Shown here: piece by piece, positions 52,677 through 61,825 of the stretch
How the letters are laid out: every line of letters begins with the position of its first letter
Numbering within the stretch: position 1 is the stretch's first letter
From: an uncultured Acetatifactor sp.
GTDB lineage: Bacteria > Bacillota > Clostridia > Lachnospirales > Lachnospiraceae
Assembly: GCA_910586515.1 (NCBI GenBank)
Contig: CAJUGL010000008.1
Span: 21,681 to 84,820 of the forward strand
Direction: 5' to 3'
DNA: 63,140 nucleotides
The notes under the pieces: generated by a model
The model's database searches: none
What the model was told of the DNA's origin: nothing
The model's input: only the letters and a program-made list of their open reading frames with translations
Position numbers and translations under genes: made by a program

Positions 52677-53492
52677 TCAATCCCTCTCGTACCCGTTCTC
52701 CCTGTACAGCAGAACAAACACCAATGCCGCCAGCAGAATCTCCGCGCCGATCACCCCAAGCCCAAAAATATCTACCTGAGGCGCGCTTTCCGCCAGAGCC
52801 GCCGAAGCCCTGGAGAGCACCCCGGTGAACAGCAGTCTGCTGATCTTCTCCATAAAACCGCTGAACTCTGCAAAGACAGGGATCATCACCAGTATCAATA
52901 TGGGAATGGAGATCACCGTACTGGCGCTCACCTGACTTTTACAGCAGATTCCGAAAATCATTCCCACAACCGTGGAAGCGATGGAACACAGCGCCGACAC
53001 TGTCAGCCACATAACCCATCCCGCCGCCGAGGGGCGCAGTCCCGATGCCGGTACCAACAGGATATTCACGATCATGATCATGGCTGCCACAGGCAGCGTA
53101 CTTCCCAGGAAGAATTCCAGGCCGTTCACCGAAGATGTCATCAGTGCCCGCAGGGTGTGTTTCTCCTTCTCCTCCGCCAGGGCCATACCCGTACAGAGGA
53201 TCCCTGTCATGGTGGTGTTCATCAATGCCCCCAGGGACAGGGCCATTGCCCGGATGGAGTCCTCCAGTTCACCTCCCCTGGATTTGGCCATGGAGCCGTA
53301 AAACAACGTCATTGCCACAGTGATGCCCACCGAAAACAGGGGCATGGAAATAAAATTTTTCGAAAACTGTGTCCCCCACTTCATAGACAAAATAGCGGAT
53401 AGTTTATTCCAATGAATCGTTTTTGCTCCGGTCCGCTGCCAGACGCCGGCGCTTTCTGCCTGTTTCCTCTTTAATCCTGTCGCTGTCCTCAT
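52677..53492 (-). CDS. ABC-2 type transporter permease
   Basis: 271 residues with six membrane helices: MKWGTQFSKNFISMPLFSVGITVAMTLFYG, then LMNTTMTGILCTGMALAEEKEKHTLRALMTSSVNGLEFFLGS typical of ABC-2 exporters. Works with the ATPase gene that overlaps it by 4 bases. Likely an antibiotic, peptide or lantibiotic-type exporter; substrate unknown. Confidence 0.88.
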   Translation of the reverse strand: MRTATGLKRKQAESAGVWQRTGAKTIHWNKLSAILSMKWGTQFSKNFISMPLFSVGITVAMTLFYGSMAKSRGGELEDSIRAMALSLGALMNTTMTGILCTGMALAEEKEKHTLRALMTSSVNGLEFFLGSTLPVAAMIMIVNILLVPASGLRPSAAGWVMWLTVSALCSIASTVVGMIFGICCKSQVSASTVISIPILILVMIPVFAEFSGFMEKISRLLFTGVLSRASAALAESAPQVDIFGLGVIGAEILLAALVFVLLYRENGYERD

Positions 53493-54340
53493 CCCAATGC
53501 CCTCCCTGTCACTGTCAAAAATACGCTCTCCAAAGTAGGTTCGCAGGAATGCAGGCTGTTCACCCGATTCTCCCGCAGCAGCCCGGAAAGCCGGTCAACA
53601 TCCTCCCCATTCTGGCCCAGAATCAGCCTGCTGCCGTCCGACAGCAGCACCCGGTAGCGTTTGTCCTGGTTGTACCGCAGACACAGCTCTTCCGGTGTGC
53701 CGTACTCCACAATTTCACCGTCGTTGAGCAGGGCCACATGGTCACAGAGCTTTGCAGCCTCTTCCATATTATGGGTAGTGAGAAAGATTGCCATGCCCGC
53801 CTCCCGCTGCTCCTGCAGCAGTTTGTGAATATCCAGGGCCGTGGACGGGTCCAGTCCGCTGGTGGGCTCATCCAGAAAAAGCACCCTGGGCCGGTGCAGT
53901 ACAGCCCTTGCCAGTACCAGACGCTGCGCCTGCCCTTTGGAAAGCTTCCCCGCAGGCTTTTTGCGGTGTTCATACAGCCCCACGCGCTTCAGCAGCTCCT
54001 CAATGTTCTCCTGGGGAACCCTCAGGATGCGGGCAAAAATCCTCAGGTTGTCATACACGCTCAGCCGTTCATAGACTCCCGAGTGATCGGTGACTACCCC
54101 GATTTGTTCATAGATGGTCTCATCGATCCTCTCCGCATGAATGCCCAGTACATAGGCATCCCCGGATGTGGGCTTCAGCTGCCCCGTAAGAATTTTGATT
54201 GTGGTGGTCTTCCCCGCGCCGCTTGGGCCTAAGAAACCCAGAATTTCACCTCTGTGCAGCACGGCGTTCAGATCCCGGAGCACTGTTGTCTCTCCGAATT
54301 TTTTGGAAATGTGTTCCAGACGAATGTATTCCTTTGTCAT
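53489..54340 (-). CDS. ABC exporter ATPase
   Basis: 283 residues. Walker A GPSGAGKTTT, signature LSKGQAQRL (a variant of LSGGQ), Walker B VLFLDEPTSGLDPST, H-loop TTHNMEEA. The C-terminal part holds the usual DrrA-like tail. Its ribosome site lies in a hairpin. Confidence 0.93.
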   Translation of the reverse strand: MTKEYIRLEHISKKFGETTVLRDLNAVLHRGEILGFLGPSGAGKTTTIKILTGQLKPTSGDAYVLGIHAERIDETIYEQIGVVTDHSGVYERLSVYDNLRIFARILRVPQENIEELLKRVGLYEHRKKPAGKLSKGQAQRLVLARAVLHRPRVLFLDEPTSGLDPSTALDIHKLLQEQREAGMAIFLTTHNMEEAAKLCDHVALLNDGEIVEYGTPEELCLRYNQDKRYRVLLSDGSRLILGQNGEDVDRLSGLLRENRVNSLHSCEPTLESVFLTVTGRALG

Positions 54341-54348
54341 GATGTATC

Positions 54349-54367
54349 ACTCCTTTCATGAAGGAGT
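54349..54367 (-). promoter_or_regulatory. Hairpin holding the ABC ATPase ribosome site
   Basis: ACTCCTT and AAGGAGT form a stem with a 5-nt loop; the 3' arm on the minus strand is the AAGGAGT ribosome site 8 nt before the ATG. Translation could be controlled by melting of this hairpin. Confidence 0.5.
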
Positions 54368-54469
54368 ATACCATTTCGATCTCAATTCCCTGTGATGATT
54401 TCCGGAACGGCTGCTGCGGATTCCCAAACGGCAGCCGTTAAGGCAGAGCGCCGGACTGCTTCCCGCAGA

Positions 54470-55258
54470 CTACAGGTACAGCCGTTTCATCAGCTCCGAT
54501 TTCCCGTTTCTGGAAATCAGACACTCATAGTCCCCTATGCGCAGCTTTCCCCGCTTTAAATCCACTTCCTCTATCTTGTCAACTGCCACCAGATAAGCTC
54601 TGTGTACCCGCAGGAATCCCTCACCCAGATGAGACTGAATCTCATTTAAATTGCCCAGAAAGTCGATGACGCCGCCTGCAGCCTTCCCTCCCCGCGGCCC
54701 TCCCAAAGCGGAACCGCCTGCGCTTCCCAGGGTGTGCAGCAGAATATGGTGGGCCCTGGCCGCAGTCTCAAAGAAAAGAATATCCGATATGGGAATATAC
54801 CGCAGAGTGTCCCCTACCTGAAGCGTATAAACCTGCGCCGGGTCTCTTCTCTCCTCCAGAAGCCTGTTTTTCACTGCTTCCAGACAGCGGGCGACGGATT
54901 CCTCCAACCGCTCCGGGTCCTTCACGATATAGTCAAAGGCCTCCAGATGATACTGAAAGGTACGGTAAGCCAGGTCTCCGAAGTTGGTTACATAAATCAG
55001 AGTTGCATGGGGATCCAGACGCCTGATTTCCTGTCCCATGCGGAAGCCGTCCCAGTATCCGTCCTTCAGTTCCACATCCAGGAAGTAGATTCCCCGCTTT
55101 CCCTCTTCCTGCTGCGCCGCCTTCAGAAGGGATTCCGCATCCGCCACGCTGCACACGATCCGCATATCATAATCTTCTATCAGAATTTTCCGCTCCAGAG
55201 CTGTCTGAAGCCGCCTGCGCAGAGCGGAATCGTCGTCACATAAATAAATGGGAATCAA
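54470..55258 (-). CDS. LytTR response regulator (AgrA/ComE-like)
   Basis: 262 residues. The receiver domain has IYLCDDDSALRRRLQTAL, the phospho-acceptor in IYFLDVEL (near 65) and LIYVTNFGDLAYRTF. The C-terminal LytTR domain (about 145-262) has YIPISDILFFETAARAHHILL, GFLRVHRAYLVAVDKIEEV and a C-terminal ISRNGKSEL. A Gly/Ala-rich insert of about 20 residues interrupts the LytTR domain. Partner of the histidine kinase immediately upstream; probably controls the exporter genes downstream. Confidence 0.9.
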   Translation of the reverse strand: MIPIYLCDDDSALRRRLQTALERKILIEDYDMRIVCSVADAESLLKAAQQEEGKRGIYFLDVELKDGYWDGFRMGQEIRRLDPHATLIYVTNFGDLAYRTFQYHLEAFDYIVKDPERLEESVARCLEAVKNRLLEERRDPAQVYTLQVGDTLRYIPISDILFFETAARAHHILLHTLGSAGGSALGGPRGGKAAGGVIDFLGNLNEIQSHLGEGFLRVHRAYLVAVDKIEEVDLKRGKLRIGDYECLISRNGKSELMKRLYL

Positions 55259-55264
55259 TGTTTT

Positions 55265-56620
55265 CTACCTCCTGTCTGCAGATTCTCCGGGAACGGTCAA
55301 TTCCTGCACAAACTCCTCCCCCGTCCAGCTCGTGGAAGTCACTGCCTCCGGATACTCCCGCAAAATCCGCCGGAAACTGGTAAGTCCCATTCCCCGTCCC
55401 GTGCCTTTGGTGCTGTATCCTTCGTTCCACATCTTCATGGTATTCACCTTCCCCGTCCAGGAATTGCTCACCCGAAAGGCCAGATTTCCACCCTGCTGCA
55501 GAAGCACAATCTCCACCCAGGGCTTTTCCGTTTCCAGGGAAGCCTCTATGGCATTGTCCACCAACACGCCAAGACAGCGGACATAATCCCAGATATCCAT
55601 ATTCACAACTTCCACCGGATAGAATACCTCCAGACGGCATTCCACTCCCTTTTCCTCCATAGCCACCAGTTTAGCCAGAAAAAGGCTGCGCACCTGGGGA
55701 ATCCGCAGATTGCCGATCTGGGTGGACTCCTGAATCTTATCTCCCAAACGTCTGTCAAAACCTGCCCCCAGTTTTTCCAGTTCCCTGCTGAGCGCCTGAA
55801 TCTCTCCCTGACCTGCCTGCTGCGCCATGCCGGAAAGAATATTTTTATAATCATGGCGGAAAGTCCGCATCTCCTGCCGAAGCTGTTCCAGACCACGCTC
55901 ATAAAGCATCTGCTGGGCAATGATGTCCCGCTGCGCCTGAAGCCTGCGGTTCGTATTCAGCCTCTGGGCAACGGAAACAATCCCTCCCACCACCAGAAAG
56001 AAAATAAGGGTTACCAGAATATCATAGGTCAGATAATATTCGAACGCAATCCTGTCCCACACACTATAGCTGCTTAATCCAAGGAAAAAAGCTCCCTCCA
56101 TGAGAATCAGAAGCAAAAAGAGCATGATGCCTGTACGGATCTTCGCCATTTCCAAAAGAAAACGAAAAAGTTTTGCGAAGCCAATCCTTCTCAGAAAAAA
56201 AGAAACTACAAGGACCAGAAGCAGCATTTCTGTCCCCTTCCCCATATCGGCTGCCCATTCCGGCAGAAAGACATTCATCAGAGAATCCATCAGGTGCAGT
56301 GAGGAGACTGCCACCTGCATCATACCTGCCATGCAGACCATACACCAGGAAGTCCAGAAGGAAAACCGCCATGCCCACCTCACCCAAAGCACACAGCCCA
56401 TAAAGTTTGAAAAAGAACCAATTATCATCTCCGTTATTTTAGAAGGTATAACTGCATTCAGCAGACATATGATACCGGTGGTGACCAGGGGCGAAATCAG
56501 CAGAAGCGGCAGTTTCCGGACTCTCTTCATGGTAATCGGTTCGTCCAAAATGCTGAACAGGAAAGCAGCCAGCACACCATGTCCAATACTGACATCAACA
56601 AACAAAAAAATATATTTCAT
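55265..56620 (-). CDS. AgrC-like sensor histidine kinase (GHKL)
   Basis: About 451 residues from ATG 56620 (GGGAG 8 nt upstream); the frame to 56758 lacks support. Six or seven membrane helices are followed by a coiled linker, the phospho-acceptor helix FRHDYKNILSGMA, and an ATPase domain with DNAIEAS and GRGMGLTSF. Typical of peptide-pheromone receptors (AgrC), but no agrD/agrB-like genes are adjacent, so the signal may be the exporter substrate or an antimicrobial. Confidence 0.9.
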   Translation of the reverse strand: MKYIFLFVDVSIGHGVLAAFLFSILDEPITMKRVRKLPLLLISPLVTTGIICLLNAVIPSKITEMIIGSFSNFMGCVLWVRWAWRFSFWTSWCMVCMAGMMQVAVSSLHLMDSLMNVFLPEWAADMGKGTEMLLLVLVVSFFLRRIGFAKLFRFLLEMAKIRTGIMLFLLLILMEGAFFLGLSSYSVWDRIAFEYYLTYDILVTLIFFLVVGGIVSVAQRLNTNRRLQAQRDIIAQQMLYERGLEQLRQEMRTFRHDYKNILSGMAQQAGQGEIQALSRELEKLGAGFDRRLGDKIQESTQIGNLRIPQVRSLFLAKLVAMEEKGVECRLEVFYPVEVVNMDIWDYVRCLGVLVDNAIEASLETEKPWVEIVLLQQGGNLAFRVSNSWTGKVNTMKMWNEGYSTKGTGRGMGLTSFRRILREYPEAVTSTSWTGEEFVQELTVPGESADRR

Positions 56621-56751
56621 ATCCATCACTCCCTTCCCTGCTTTTCCCGACAGCGTCGGCTGCTCTTTCCCGGGATAGAGATCGCCACCCGCAGTCCCCG
56701 GATATAACAGCAGGAACTGCGGGCATGGTCCCTTCGGACAACGGCAAGATA

Positions 56752-57915
56752 TCAGCAATCCGCGGCTGCAGTATCCACCTGTCTTCCGTCAATGAATACA
56801 TATTTCACTTTGGCAGACACCTCAAAGGGGCAGCCGTCCGTAACCACCATATCCGCATCCTTCCCCGGCTCCAGGGATCCCACCCTGTCCGCAATGCCCG
56901 CATGCTTTGCCGGATTGATGGTAATGGCCTGGAGGGCAGCAAACGGATCCATGCCTGCCTGTACTGCAAGTCCCGCGCAGAGGGGCAGATATTCCTGGGG
57001 AATCACAGGAGAGTCCGTGATAATGGATACCTGGCATCCTGCAGCGGCCAGACGTCCCGGCGTCACCCAGCTCTTATTGCGCAGTTCAAATTTGGATGCA
57101 CTGGTGAGGGTGGGACCTACTGCCAGGGGCACGTTTTCCGCCGCCAGTTCTTCTACGATCAAATGCCCCTCGGTCACATGCTCCAGGGTAATCTTTAAGT
57201 CAAACTCCCTGGCAATGCGCAGCGCGGTAAAGATATCCTCCGTGGCATGGGCATGGGCTTTCAGGGGAATCTCCTTTTTCATAACGGGAAGCAGAGCCTC
57301 CATCTTCATGTCAAAAGCAGGCCGTTTGGACAGATCGTCCCCTGCCGCTTCCTTTTTCTCCATGTACTCCCTGGCCTTGAACAGGGTCTCCCGCAAAAGC
57401 GCCGCCGTGGTCATACGGCTGGAATCCTTCTTGTCCCTGTACACCCGCTTGGGATTCTCACCGAAAGCACACTTCATGGCCACGCCGTCCCGCACCACCA
57501 TGTCATCCGCTCTTCTCCCAACGGTCTTGACAGTGGTAAAAGTTCCCCCCAATACATTGGCGCTGCCGGGTCCCACACAGACACAGGTAACGCCTGCCGC
57601 TGCCGCCATGGAAAATGCGGGATCCATGGGCTTTACGCCGTCAAGACCGCGCATCTGGGGACTGATGATATCATTCAGCTCATTGTAATCCATCCCCTCA
57701 TAACCGATGCCGTAGCCGTCCAGGCCAATGTGCCCGTGGGCCTCCACAAACCCAGGATACACCTGCAGCCCCTCCGCATCCACAATCTCCGTTCCCTGGG
57801 GAATCTCCAGATTCTCCCCTATTGCTTTGATTTTGCCGTTCTCCACCAGGATGTCCCCCTTGAATGCTTCCCTGTGGATTCCGTCATGAATCAGTCCGTT
57901 TTTTACACATAACAT
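56752..57915 (-). CDS. Metal-dependent amidohydrolase
   Basis: 387 residues. VDAEGLQVYPGFVEAHGHIGLDG carries the metal ligands at the start of the barrel; KAHAHATEDI and LEHVTEG supply more, and DSPVIPQEYL the catalytic Asp. The C-terminal AGIADRVGSLEPGKDADMVVTDG is common to imidazolonepropionase/dihydroorotase-like enzymes. Substrate unknown. Confidence 0.9.
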   Translation of the reverse strand: MLCVKNGLIHDGIHREAFKGDILVENGKIKAIGENLEIPQGTEIVDAEGLQVYPGFVEAHGHIGLDGYGIGYEGMDYNELNDIISPQMRGLDGVKPMDPAFSMAAAAGVTCVCVGPGSANVLGGTFTTVKTVGRRADDMVVRDGVAMKCAFGENPKRVYRDKKDSSRMTTAALLRETLFKAREYMEKKEAAGDDLSKRPAFDMKMEALLPVMKKEIPLKAHAHATEDIFTALRIAREFDLKITLEHVTEGHLIVEELAAENVPLAVGPTLTSASKFELRNKSWVTPGRLAAAGCQVSIITDSPVIPQEYLPLCAGLAVQAGMDPFAALQAITINPAKHAGIADRVGSLEPGKDADMVVTDGCPFEVSAKVKYVFIDGRQVDTAAADC

Positions 57916-57934
57916 ATGATTTGTCCTCCTATTA

Positions 57935-58066
57935 TAAGTTCCGCAGATGTCTGCTTCATGCCCTTTCTAGCATAGGATTTTCGTCTGCTTAGAGCTTGCC
58001 GACGCAAATCCTATGGGGCATTCTGCTGTCATCTGCTGTTTTAAGTTCCGCAGATGTCTGCTTCAT
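57935..58066. repeat. Direct repeat pair with internal inverted repeat
   Basis: TAAGTTCCGCAGATGTCTGC with CTTCAT following occurs at 57,935 and again 107 bp further on. Between them CATAGGATTT (57,971) is inverted at 58,006. The block lies between the amidohydrolase and HigA genes. It could be the trace of a small mobile or duplicated segment. Confidence 0.6.
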
Positions 58067-58092
58067 CCATTATGCAATCTAGCCCTCGTCCT

Positions 58093-59184
58093 CTAATCGC
58101 TCCATTTATATCGCAATTTATAATTACTAAATGTTCTGTAATCTAAATATTCTTCTTTCTGCAATCTGCCTATGACAATATATGGCATTACGTTCTGAGA
58201 TTCGGCATATTTATAAATTGCTTCAATAGAAAAATCTCCTCTGTGAATAAACATTTTATAACTTTCCGGAGACAGAAGCATATTACTGGCAAACAGGTCA
58301 GCAGCTGCCTCTTTGTCGAAATCACTGCCATCATCTAAAAATTTAATATTTTTCCCTATATCGCCATTAACAATATGACCTATTTCATGGAATAAAGAAA
58401 ACCAAAAGATGTCTGCATATGCGCCTCTTATCGTCAAAACCATCTGATATATTCCATCGCTTTTTTGAGAGATATATCCCTGCACGGGCGCGCCTCTAAA
58501 ATTTCTTGCAACGGAAAAGTCTATTCCGTATTTCTCCATTACACTTTTTAAGTCTCTTTGGATATTTGCATCTTTTTGACACATAATATTTTTTATTTCA
58601 TTTATTAAATCATCGGTATATTTCCTGTCAAACTTAGTTGACATAGCCTTATTACTTCCGGCTAACTGGCACAAACGAATCCACGCCCCAAGCACATTTG
58701 GGTTTACAGTGGTATTAGCAGCAATGCGAAAAGCTCCCACCGGAATCATTTCTTTCAAATTCGCTATATTGCTGATTTGTAATACCTTTCGCAGAGAAAG
58801 AATAGAATCATCCATCTTTTCCCGCGCAGGCATCATTCCCCTTTTCCTTAAATACTTTACTATATCTTTCAACTCTTCCCTTGAACTTCGCTCTTCTTCA
58901 GTAATTGTTTGTTGCTCATTTAATTCTAAAAGTTCTGACTCATAATTTGCCTGAAGATTTAACCAAAAGGATTTTGGTACCCCTAATGCATATTCCAACC
59001 CCATGGCAAAGTTCGCAGATATTCCCTTCTTTCCCGCAATTACATTACTCACATATGCAGGAGAAACACCTGTCCTTGACGATAACTCCGCTTGTGTGAT
59101 CCCGCGTTCTTCCAATACATCGGCAATCGTTTCTCCTGGGTGAATTATCAACTCACGAGATATACCAATTTTCTTTACTGCCAT
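58093..59184 (-). CDS. higA: HigA-type antitoxin fused to ImmA/IrrE metallopeptidase
   Basis: 363 residues. Residues 15-75 are an HTH_3/HigA domain (LIIHPGETIADVLEERGITQAELSSRTGVSPAYVSNVIAG). Residues about 170-330 are an ImmA/IrrE peptidase with HEIGH (266-270). HigA binds the toxin operator; the peptidase part might degrade a protein under stress. The start overlaps the toxin gene by about 30 bases. Confidence 0.9.
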   Translation of the reverse strand: MAVKKIGISRELIIHPGETIADVLEERGITQAELSSRTGVSPAYVSNVIAGKKGISANFAMGLEYALGVPKSFWLNLQANYESELLELNEQQTITEEERSSREELKDIVKYLRKRGMMPAREKMDDSILSLRKVLQISNIANLKEMIPVGAFRIAANTTVNPNVLGAWIRLCQLAGSNKAMSTKFDRKYTDDLINEIKNIMCQKDANIQRDLKSVMEKYGIDFSVARNFRGAPVQGYISQKSDGIYQMVLTIRGAYADIFWFSLFHEIGHIVNGDIGKNIKFLDDGSDFDKEAAADLFASNMLLSPESYKMFIHRGDFSIEAIYKYAESQNVMPYIVIGRLQKEEYLDYRTFSNYKLRYKWSD

Positions 59185-59491
59185 GGTAATCGCTCACTCC
59201 TTCCACTTCAATTTCAGTGCAAACCAAAATAGTATCTTTCGTTGCATTCGGCTCAACAATTAATCTGGCATTTGGGGCCACGTGTAATGAATATCGAATT
59301 TGCTGATATCCCTCAAGCTGCTCCGGTTTTCCCAATCCTAATTCTAAAAAATCTCCAAAACACTCTGCCGCCTTTAATCGATCCATATGCTTTTTTATTG
59401 TTTTTACCCATTCAAAAGGTAGCTTTTTCTGCATCTTTACATAATCTTCAAAATATCTTTTCACCTTATTATTAGTATATGTTATTTCCAC
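59153..59491 (-). CDS. higB: HigB/RelE-like toxin
   Basis: 112 residues from GTG 59491, with AAGGTGAT upstream; the frame to 59542 crosses the operator. VKTIKKHMDRLKAAECFGDFLELGLGKPEQLEGYQQIRYSLHV and the ending TEIEVEGVSDYHGSKENWYI resemble HigB/RelE-type mRNA interferases. First gene of the operon, before higA, as is usual for HigBA. Confidence 0.85.
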   Translation of the reverse strand: MEITYTNNKVKRYFEDYVKMQKKLPFEWVKTIKKHMDRLKAAECFGDFLELGLGKPEQLEGYQQIRYSLHVAPNARLIVEPNATKDTILVCTEIEVEGVSDYHGSKENWYIS

Positions 59492-59508
59492 TAATATATC
59501 ACCTTCCA

Positions 59509-59559
59509 AATTAACCTTTTGGTTAATTGTATTATGACACAATTTTTTCTCTATGTCAA
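59509..59559 (-). promoter_or_regulatory. higBA promoter and operator
   Basis: Minus strand TTGACA (59559-59554), 17 bases, CATAAT (59536-59531). A perfect palindrome AATTAACC-TTTT-GGTTAATT (59509-59528) lies just downstream and should be the HigA site. Confidence 0.85.
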
Positions 59560-59722
59560 TATGTACGACAAACAGCCCAAAATGACAATGGCGTTACTTT
59601 TCACAGGTTGGGATTTCGCTGGCAGACGGACATTGCTTCTGGGAGAACATGCGAGAGCATGTCCGAACGGGAATGGCAGCCAGCTGACTGCAAAGTCATG
59701 AAAAATAAGCCATCTGTCGTTT

Positions 59723-61747
59723 TCAGTTTTGGGTGGAAGCAGACAGGGTATCGGCAAGCTGCTCCGCTATCTGCCGCATGGTCTCCGGCTCCACCTTGCA
59801 GACCTTTCTGTCATAAGTGTAAAAGCCGTTGACCTCATCCTCCACATCGCTGAGCTGTGTGTAGATACATCCGCACAATCCTTCAGGGATTCCGGGCAGT
59901 ATGGTTTCCTCGTAAAGTTTTCTGACTCTTTTGGTCAATTCCTTCTCGTCCCGGCAGGAACCATAGCCGTACCGGGCATATTTTGCATAAAAATGTCCTG
60001 GCACGCAGAGAGAATAGCCGCCGCATTCCGACACCAGCACAGGCTTTGGCACATCCTCCGGTATTGCCATTCTTTTGAAATAGATATGTTGACTGTCAAA
60101 GTCACTTTCCGACTGGGAGAACCATCCGGAAGTGGCGTCATAAAGTCTGGTGTCGTCCAGCTCCCTTGCCCGTCTGTACATGGCATCGCTTTCAAACTGC
60201 CCCCATCCCTCGTTAAAAATGGTATAGCCAATAACGCAGGGATGATTGTGCAGGTGGCGAATCGTATCTTCCATATGTCGGGCAAAAAATTCCTTCCGCC
60301 TTCTGCCTCCGCGCAGTCTCCCATCCTTTTTCCGGCAGAAGCCCAGAGTGGGAAGCGCCGTATCCTTTATCCAGGAATAGAAACCGCTGTTCACCATATC
60401 CTGCATCACAAGCATTCCGTTTGCGTCACAGTAATAGTAAAAACATTCCGGCTCGATTTTGAGATGCTTCCGCAGAAGATTCATTCCCAACGCCTTCATC
60501 CGCAGCACATCCCGCTGATACTCTGCCTCCTGTGCCGGAAGGTATAGTCCGTCGCAAAAATATCCCTGGTCCAGGACTCCCTGCAGAAATACAGGCTCCC
60601 CGTTCAGGCATACTCTGGGAATTCCCTTTATCCGTTTCACCTCAACGGTCCTGAGCCCGAAATAGGAATGCACCGTATCCTCTCCCATTGAGATCTTCAT
60701 CTTGTACAGATAAGGATATTCCACAGTCCAGAGAAGGGGCTGATACCTTGTTCCGTCAGCTCTGAGAATTTCTCCCAGGTCAATTTCCACTTCCGTTCCG
60801 TCAGTCCGCACCATGTATTTTGCGCCGTCGTGCAGCCGGATCGTTACCGTCATCCCCTCCTGCGCTTTCCTGCCCTGTACAGCGCCTTTCCCGGCCACTG
60901 TTCCCGCAGTTGTTCCATGAACCGAATTTCCCGAAGACGCCGATTCCCCTGCATGGAAAGTTTTTGCCGGATGTATGTTTCCCGCCCTGCCTGCAGTTTT
61001 CCGGTTACAGCCGGCGCCTGCCCGAAATTCCTCTTCGTCACTGCGTCTTACGGAAATCCGCACTTTCCGCATATCTGCATCCACTTTCAATCCGGCGATA
61101 TACACCTGGGGCACACATTCCATCCAGACGCTCTGCCAGATACCGCTCACCGGCGTATACCACATGCCTCCCCTGGCTTTCCGCTGCTTGCCATAAGGGT
61201 AATGTCTGGACAGGCTGTCCTTCCCCTTCACCACAAGCCGGTTTTCCCCCTGCCTCACATATGCCGTGATATCAAAAGAAAAAGGCAGATAGCCTCCCTC
61301 ATGCCTGCCCGCCGGATGACCGTTCACATACACCTCTGCCACCTGGTCCACAGCCCCGAAATGAAGCAGAAGGCGCATCCCTTCTTCCATGGGCGGCGCC
61401 TGGAAATACTTTACATACTCCAGATGCGTCCCCACTCTTCCCTTCCATCCGGACAGCATGGACTGGGGCGGAAAAGGCACCAGAATTCTGCGCCCGTTCA
61501 TCTCCCATTCCCCGTTCAGGCTGTAGAAACTGTCCCGCCGCATCTGGGGTCTGGGATAATGATTCCAGATCCCGGCCTTTCCCCCGGTTTCCCCGTCAAA
61601 GCTCCCTTCCAGAAATTCTTCCCCTGCGCTGCTCAGCAGTTCGTGGTGACTGTTGCGCATTTTCCGGTAAAAAACACCTGCTGCCGTCACCCCCAGAACC
61701 GCCGCAATTCCGCAGATTTTGTTCTTTTTCCCTTTATCCATCCGCAT
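59723..61747 (-). CDS. Membrane-anchored GH2-family glycosidase
   Basis: 674 residues. A short signal-anchor helix (about 9-26) is followed by a GH2 sugar-binding domain (MRRDSFYSLNGEWEMNG), immunoglobulin-like domain and TIM-barrel with the acid/base Glu in FNEGWGQ and nucleophile Glu in VSECGGY. A long Gly/Ala/Thr-rich insert (about residues 245-300) is unusual. Likely beta-glucuronidase, galactosidase or similar; the exact sugar cannot be told. Confidence 0.88.
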   Translation of the reverse strand: MRMDKGKKNKICGIAAVLGVTAAGVFYRKMRNSHHELLSSAGEEFLEGSFDGETGGKAGIWNHYPRPQMRRDSFYSLNGEWEMNGRRILVPFPPQSMLSGWKGRVGTHLEYVKYFQAPPMEEGMRLLLHFGAVDQVAEVYVNGHPAGRHEGGYLPFSFDITAYVRQGENRLVVKGKDSLSRHYPYGKQRKARGGMWYTPVSGIWQSVWMECVPQVYIAGLKVDADMRKVRISVRRSDEEEFRAGAGCNRKTAGRAGNIHPAKTFHAGESASSGNSVHGTTAGTVAGKGAVQGRKAQEGMTVTIRLHDGAKYMVRTDGTEVEIDLGEILRADGTRYQPLLWTVEYPYLYKMKISMGEDTVHSYFGLRTVEVKRIKGIPRVCLNGEPVFLQGVLDQGYFCDGLYLPAQEAEYQRDVLRMKALGMNLLRKHLKIEPECFYYYCDANGMLVMQDMVNSGFYSWIKDTALPTLGFCRKKDGRLRGGRRRKEFFARHMEDTIRHLHNHPCVIGYTIFNEGWGQFESDAMYRRARELDDTRLYDATSGWFSQSESDFDSQHIYFKRMAIPEDVPKPVLVSECGGYSLCVPGHFYAKYARYGYGSCRDEKELTKRVRKLYEETILPGIPEGLCGCIYTQLSDVEDEVNGFYTYDRKVCKVEPETMRQIAEQLADTLSASTQN

Positions 61748-61825
61748 CTCCTATATCTCCGGCCGCATGCCGGAAAACCTTTTCGCCCCTGTGACAGTCT
61801 GCCGCATCCTTCCCGACAGTCCGGA

